From CAYMLQ01 sp964390795 (lineage in GTDB: Bacteria; Verrucomicrobiota; Kiritimatiellia; RFP12; UBA1067): DNA of 10,440 nucleotides. Numbering within the stretch: position 1 is the stretch's first letter; every line of letters starts with the position of its first letter. Under the pieces are notes generated by a model, which saw only the letters and a program-made list of their open reading frames with translations, did not search any database and was not told where the DNA came from. Where the stretch lies: NCBI GenBank assembly GCA_964390795.1, contig CAYMLQ010000202.1, positions 1 through 10,440 of the forward strand, read 5' to 3'. Positions 7,701-10,440 of this stretch are shown in pieces. The position numbers were made by a program, and so were the translations under genes.

Positions 7701-8882
7701 CACGGACTCCGCCCGATCTAACAGCGCCCGACAAAGCCCGCGCGTTTTCAAACGCGTCAAATCGCGGGTGAGGATACTTTCCGGCGACAGCGCAAACACT
7801 TGGTCGGCCAACGCCGCGTCATCCGCCATCAGCCACTGGGCTATGCCTGTGCGCTGCGCGAACAGACACCGGCTCTCCTGATCCAGCAACAAGCTTTCCC
7901 ATTGGCCGCGCGGAACATGCTTTTGGAACGCTGTAGCGGCAAGATAGTCGCGGTACGTCGCGTGCGCAAATCCAATGCAGTCACCGCCCCACGGCGCAAA
8001 CACCCCTCTGCGAAGGGCTATCTCAATTAGGTCACGAGAGGTTTTTATACTATCCACAAAAACCGACACGGGCAAAGCCGATGGAGGACAAGCCGCCTCC
8101 CGGACTCCTTGGAAAACAGCGTTCTTGCCGGACAAAGTCAGGTTCAGCGCGATCCACGAAGCACACCCATAGATCTGGTCAACAGAAAACAGGCAAGCGT
8201 TTCGGTCCAAGGGCTTTGTTTTTGAGTCATTTTCATCGCACAGGGAAAGGATACCTTGCTCCCATATTTCCTGCGACGTCCATGAGTTCCTGCCGTTATT
8301 TCGCTTGATTGTCTCCAATACGAACTTACACCCCAACGGATTGCCGCAAATTCCCCAAAGGTCATGTTCCCGCAAAACACATTCAACAGCGCCAACAACG
8401 AGACCTTCTTCCCGTGCCCTCGTTTTAATGTCTTCTTGGGAAAAAGGGAGCAGGCGATAACGGGACACTTTGCGCTTTCCCACCGCTTCGTTGACCGCTT
8501 TAAGTTCCTTACACACACGAGAGGCGATCCACACATGAATATCGTCAGGCAGTTTCGTGACGCACTCACAAATTGTTCCTGCCAAATCAAACGCCTCGTC
8601 CACACCATCCAGAATCAGTGTGTGTCCCGGATCTGCCTTGGCGATGTCTTCACATTTGGAGGCCAGCCCCGATTGATTCCCGGAAAAGCGAGCCAATGGA
8701 ACAAACGTTCCCTTGTTTGCGAGTCTTTCTTTTAGATCCTCCAAAAACTGACTCTTTCCCATGCCCCCTTCCGCGACCAGCAGACCGCCGCGCGGCGTGG
8801 ACAGGAGATCGTCAAGTGTGATGGGCGAGGCATCCTCAACGCCCGGCGTCTCCCCCACACGCTGTATGAACCGCTGAATCAT
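4776..8882 (-). CDS. Large STAND/NACHT-like P-loop NTPase with C-terminal PD-(D/E)XK nuclease-like domain; putative defence protein
   Basis: 1368 residues. The NTPase core sits at the extreme N-terminus: Walker A EGGMGKSQ with Lys43-Ser44, Walker B TLILDGVDE with Asp92 and Asp95-Glu96, then IASR (119-122). NACHT-like landmarks follow: GNPLG near 180-184 and FAHATYRDYLAA (305-316), the latter typical of the end of the winged-helix region. Residues about 320-1200 are mostly helical, with HEAT-like stretches and a charged coiled-coil segment near 742-785; I assign no family to them. The last 140 residues resemble a PD-(D/E)XK nuclease: TDIWID with Asp1266, IEVKCS with Glu1284 and Lys1286, then DQLVAKY, similar to motif III of RecB-type nucleases. 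The ATG overlaps the stop of the AlbA_2 gene (ATGA), so translation is probably coupled. Base composition is lower in GC than the flanks. NTP-gated nuclease activity in phage defence is inference. Confidence 0.85.
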   Translation of the reverse strand: MIQRFIQRVGETPGVEDASPITLDDLLSTPRGGLLVAEGGMGKSQFLEDLKERLANKGTFVPLARFSGNQSGLASKCEDIAKADPGHTLILDGVDEAFDLAGTICECVTKLPDDIHVWIASRVCKELKAVNEAVGKRKVSRYRLLPFSQEDIKTRAREEGLVVGAVECVLREHDLWGICGNPLGCKFVLETIKRNNGRNSWTSQEIWEQGILSLCDENDSKTKPLDRNACLFSVDQIYGCASWIALNLTLSGKNAVFQGVREAACPPSALPVSVFVDSIKTSRDLIEIALRRGVFAPWGGDCIGFAHATYRDYLAATAFQKHVPRGQWESLLLDQESRCLFAQRTGIAQWLMADDAALADQVFALSPESILTRDLTRLKTRGLCRALLDRAESVLALAWGSGRSWNVLKSQATLEALRAFNASPDSHGSRWAVELALDIARDCEYWELLADFALDDAKDDARRQDAVFALSRCPDFEIKRRLRPLLDRLADKSDRWRGSLLLVCWPDVLSIDEVLPFVARPRSMSSVETSGYRSFLSYSFFGPLLERLDPAVSSKPLAWANTWLEEAHGNFVVDEVKGGARAVYTRFWNHAAAGGTDFLVSLLADGYLAANKHYESPFFPGGDAELFGNHPRPTECTWSRDAFAGQNELRFAVLREIITRRALESTAGVDFGADGSLIQNEDDLIRVAEIILASPFDENAEQWGRVLRYTWSRHFLETQGEIVDRVHVARPDLFPKTCGEILAEGVCYRKERDAKESQHKAVMEKAAAERAAWQQQVDRDIKDALATDGTPPEQFAGIFAHLYTVDGNFKGWGELDLRQAAGWTKLTAEEQVQMIRLAERFLREATPPDDADKRGSDLAWHRALLTLKRVKPDVYEKLPEALWRKCAVELLRFHVNDTCRELYDDLERNFPAVAHEALIRCLPHEYGVSVLNVWGERLSGAQAEVVWDALFSSGACEAENTQPVRCFSEFPSINHTPFETPICDQVLSCLAQYQPDVLRGHVNERLKDGFAFQLGHPFYDVLRRYALQLDADKYFPAFLQTLEDHSDWGRRWLETPAIASEWNDLGGFRTAFFSRSAEEIGKVYEWLDCEYPPEKCPRRESGDIAASKLDRIYGFKGRLFTVLVESGKKGSAQVIEKLLANNPEGFMGHVATAQRNEAAARLPVLPADRILELTDEKKAVIASVHDLQKYVLSLLKDYKYQLKGRHPAVNDLWNTSKPVSPKSEEEVSDHLVRFLSNKITGAIFANREVQISHKLAKDGETGTRTDIWIDCETICQEKVSLCIEVKCSWNPSAKTAIADQLVAKYMSHGRADAGILLLAWFHCAAWKTEKKSVWPSLGKAKEDLEQQAKAKSVEIGKPVDAFVLDCML

Positions 8883-10039
8883 AGCTGAGCCGGGCGCTTG
8901 ACGATGACTTTGAATTGGTTGCCGTCGCGGTCGTCGATGAAATCAATGTTGGGGTAAGCTTTTAGAGCGCGCAGGATGCCTTTTCCAAGGCCCGTGTAAG
9001 GAAGAATCTTGGCCGCGAACGAGGCAATAATCGGATTCCTGATATTGGAGTTCCCCGCCTTGATGTTTTCGACGGTCAGGTTGTTTGGCAAATGCCCGGG
9101 ACTGATGATCTCCATCCGATCCAGAAACACAAAAATGCGGATCGCTGCCGATACAAAATAGTCTCGGTGAATCAACGCGTTGGCGACAAGTTCTTCCCAA
9201 ACGATGCGCGGAATTTCAGGCTCACCGATCGAGTTGACCGACTGCCCATTTTGATGCCGCCGGGTGTTGCTGACCAGAAAAGCAACGGTATCGCGAAATT
9301 GAGCAGTTATCTTTCCGGCGAACTCGACTCGGTCGAGATACTCTTCGCCAGAGCCATCCGTGTTTGGGAAACTGGCGGCCTTGACCACAAATGCGGGCAA
9401 CCTGTGTTGTGGTTGATTGCCAAAGAGCAAGACACCCGCAATGTTTAAACACCCGTTCTGATCGCCCAAATTGAGATTGCGCAAAAGTTGTTTCAGCGGA
9501 ACACCAGCCTGTTCGAGCGATTCGCCGTATTGAACGCGATAGAAATCCGAAAACACTGTGAGGTCCAGATCGGCTTCAGAGGTGTCGTTCACTGGTACGG
9601 CATCGGCATGGACGAGACCGGAACGCTGGAAGAGCCGCTGAAGTTCTTCACGCGACACAGCCTTACGCTTGTCAGCACCCTTCTTTGTCCAATAAATACC
9701 AGCCTTGTCTGTATATGGCTTAGAAATGCCCGAGGGGACACTGATGACGACAACCAGCCCGTTGGGCGTCTCTATATTCTGGGTCAGGATTTGAGGCTCA
9801 GGATGAACATGTTGCGAAGCGGCGTTGGAGATGCGCTTGTTAAGGTCGGCGACTTCGCGAGGAGTCAGACCTATTACCGTCCCGTCGTCCGCCACGCCGA
9901 CGAAAATCTGACCTCCCTCACAGTTGGAAAACGCAACAATATCCTTGGCGAGTTTCTCCTCTTGTTCGACAGTACGCTTAAACTGGTGACGGCTGTCTTC
10001 GCCGCGGCGGAGTTTGTCTTGTAGTTCAATGGCTGTCAT
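8879..10039 (-). CDS. AlbA_2 (Schlafen-type) domain protein with HATPase_c_4-like C-terminal domain
   Basis: 386 residues. The N-terminal AlbA_2/SLFN core shows EDSRHQFKR (14-22), KDIVAFSNCEGGQIFVGV (32-49) and the later YWTKKGADKRKA block near 121-132, all characteristic of this nucleic-acid-binding family. The C-terminal part resembles the RecG-like HATPase_c_4 region: EELVANALIHRDY (282-294), MEIISPG and GLGKGI (350-355). Proteins of this build are usually annotated as ATP-binding or transcriptional regulators. In Schlafen ribonucleases the first helix carries two Glu residues five apart. Here Glu14 is kept but the second position is Gln19, so I would not assume nuclease activity. The start ATG at 10039 has a strong AAGGAG at seven bases. 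The gene lies 51 bases after leuS and overlaps the NTPase-nuclease gene by four bases, which suggests a shared job as sensor, regulator or partner. That role is inferred from context. Confidence 0.9.
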   Translation of the reverse strand: MTAIELQDKLRRGEDSRHQFKRTVEQEEKLAKDIVAFSNCEGGQIFVGVADDGTVIGLTPREVADLNKRISNAASQHVHPEPQILTQNIETPNGLVVVISVPSGISKPYTDKAGIYWTKKGADKRKAVSREELQRLFQRSGLVHADAVPVNDTSEADLDLTVFSDFYRVQYGESLEQAGVPLKQLLRNLNLGDQNGCLNIAGVLLFGNQPQHRLPAFVVKAASFPNTDGSGEEYLDRVEFAGKITAQFRDTVAFLVSNTRRHQNGQSVNSIGEPEIPRIVWEELVANALIHRDYFVSAAIRIFVFLDRMEIISPGHLPNNLTVENIKAGNSNIRNPIIASFAAKILPYTGLGKGILRALKAYPNIDFIDDRDGNQFKVIVKRPAQL

Positions 10040-10045
10040 GACTCG

Positions 10046-10070
10046 TCTCCTTCCCGTATGAACTCGGGAA
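10046..10070 (-). promoter_or_regulatory. Ribosome-binding site of the AlbA_2 gene overlapped by a small hairpin
   Basis: On the minus strand a perfect 6-bp inverted repeat, TTCCCG/CGGGAA (10065-10070 and 10051-10056, 8-base loop), ends inside the Shine-Dalgarno sequence GGAAGGAGA (10046-10054). Folding would tie up the first As of AAGGAG. No terminator with a T-run is seen in the 51-base leuS-to-cassette gap, so read-through from leuS is possible. Confidence 0.4.
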
Positions 10071-10090
10071 CCGTCTTTGTCGGTCGCCCC

Positions 10091-10440
10091 TCAGTTCGCC
10101 ACGATGTTGATCAGGCGGTTGGGCACGCAGATGACCTTGCGCACGGTCTTGCCCGCCAAGGCCTCCTGCACGGAGGGCTGCGCCAGGGCCAGCTCCTTCA
10201 TAACCGCCTCAGCCGCGTCGGCGGGCATCATGACGCGCGCCTTGGCCTTGCCGGCGACCTGCACCAGCACCTCGACCTCGGCGACTTTCAGCACGTCCGC
10301 GTCGTAGGCTGGCCACGGCGCGTAGGCCAGCGAGCCGGCATGCCCCAGCGACTCCCACAGCTCCTCGCCGAGGTGCGGCGCGAAGGGCGCCAGCAGCAGC
10401 ACGTAGGCCTCGGCGGCCTCGCGCGGCAGGGGCTTGCCGC
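10091..10440 (-). CDS. leuS: Leucyl-tRNA synthetase, C-terminal part (5' end beyond the window)
   Basis: Charges tRNA-Leu with leucine in the cytoplasm. Only the last 115 or so codons are present; the frame is open to the right edge. The sequence matches the class Ia anticodon-binding region and C-terminal domain of bacterial LeuRS: LLLAPFAPHLGEELW, then APWPAYD, VEVLVQVAGKAKARV, and the ending GKTVRKVICVPNRLINIV, which closely tracks the E. coli enzyme. The stop is TGA at 10091-10093. The catalytic HIGH and KMSKS motifs lie outside the window. GC content is very high, in contrast to the following cassette. As an essential gene, it makes a natural boundary for the accessory insertion. Confidence 0.97.
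   Translation of the reverse strand, partial: GKPLPREAAEAYVLLLAPFAPHLGEELWESLGHAGSLAYAPWPAYDADVLKVAEVEVLVQVAGKAKARVMMPADAAEAVMKELALAQPSVQEALAGKTVRKVICVPNRLINIVAN

Noticed and set aside
4605..10090. Attachment-site direct repeats bounding the cassette
   Set aside because: By eye no repeat is shared between 4605-4775 and 10040-10090, and no integrase or tRNA gene is present in the window.

Overview
The window is bacterial and Gram-negative-looking. It has GC-rich housekeeping genes (two sampled 60-base lines: 43/60 G+C at 2041-2100 in htpG and 45/60 at 10321-10380 in leuS) and all convincing genes lie on the minus strand. The mix of a small class B penicillin-binding protein, HtpG, a YugP-type membrane metallopeptidase and a repeat-containing coiled-coil protein would fit a member of the PVC group (Verrucomicrobia, Kiritimatiellae or Planctomycetes). 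That placement is an impression, not something the sequence proves.

Layout in the direction of transcription, right to left. At the right edge is the 3' end of leuS (leucyl-tRNA synthetase). Fifty-one bases later begins a two-gene cassette: an AlbA_2/Schlafen-type protein with a HATPase_c_4-like C-terminus (8879-10039), coupled by an ATGA overlap to a 1368-residue protein (4776-8882). The large protein has an N-terminal STAND/NACHT-like P-loop NTPase, a long mostly helical middle and a C-terminal PD-(D/E)XK nuclease-like domain. A perfect 10-bp hairpin follows its stop. Next come the membrane zinc metallopeptidase, an inverted-repeat element, htpG, a short coiled-coil ORF that looks like a gene remnant, a strong intrinsic terminator hairpin and a penicillin-binding transpeptidase gene running off the left edge.

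The cassette stands out. It is visibly less GC-rich than its flanks (28/60 at 8221-8280 and 31/60 at 9481-9540), it sits between two housekeeping genes, and it combines an NTP-driven signalling switch, a nuclease-like effector and a Schlafen-family partner. This is the architecture expected of an anti-phage defence system. I do not recognise it as a named system, so it is the main candidate for something undescribed. The proposed logic is inference: the helical region or the AlbA_2 partner senses invasion, the NTPase switches, and the C-terminal nuclease acts on nucleic acid.

No tRNA, rRNA, CRISPR array or intact insertion sequence was seen. No stretch over 300 bases lacks a gene.
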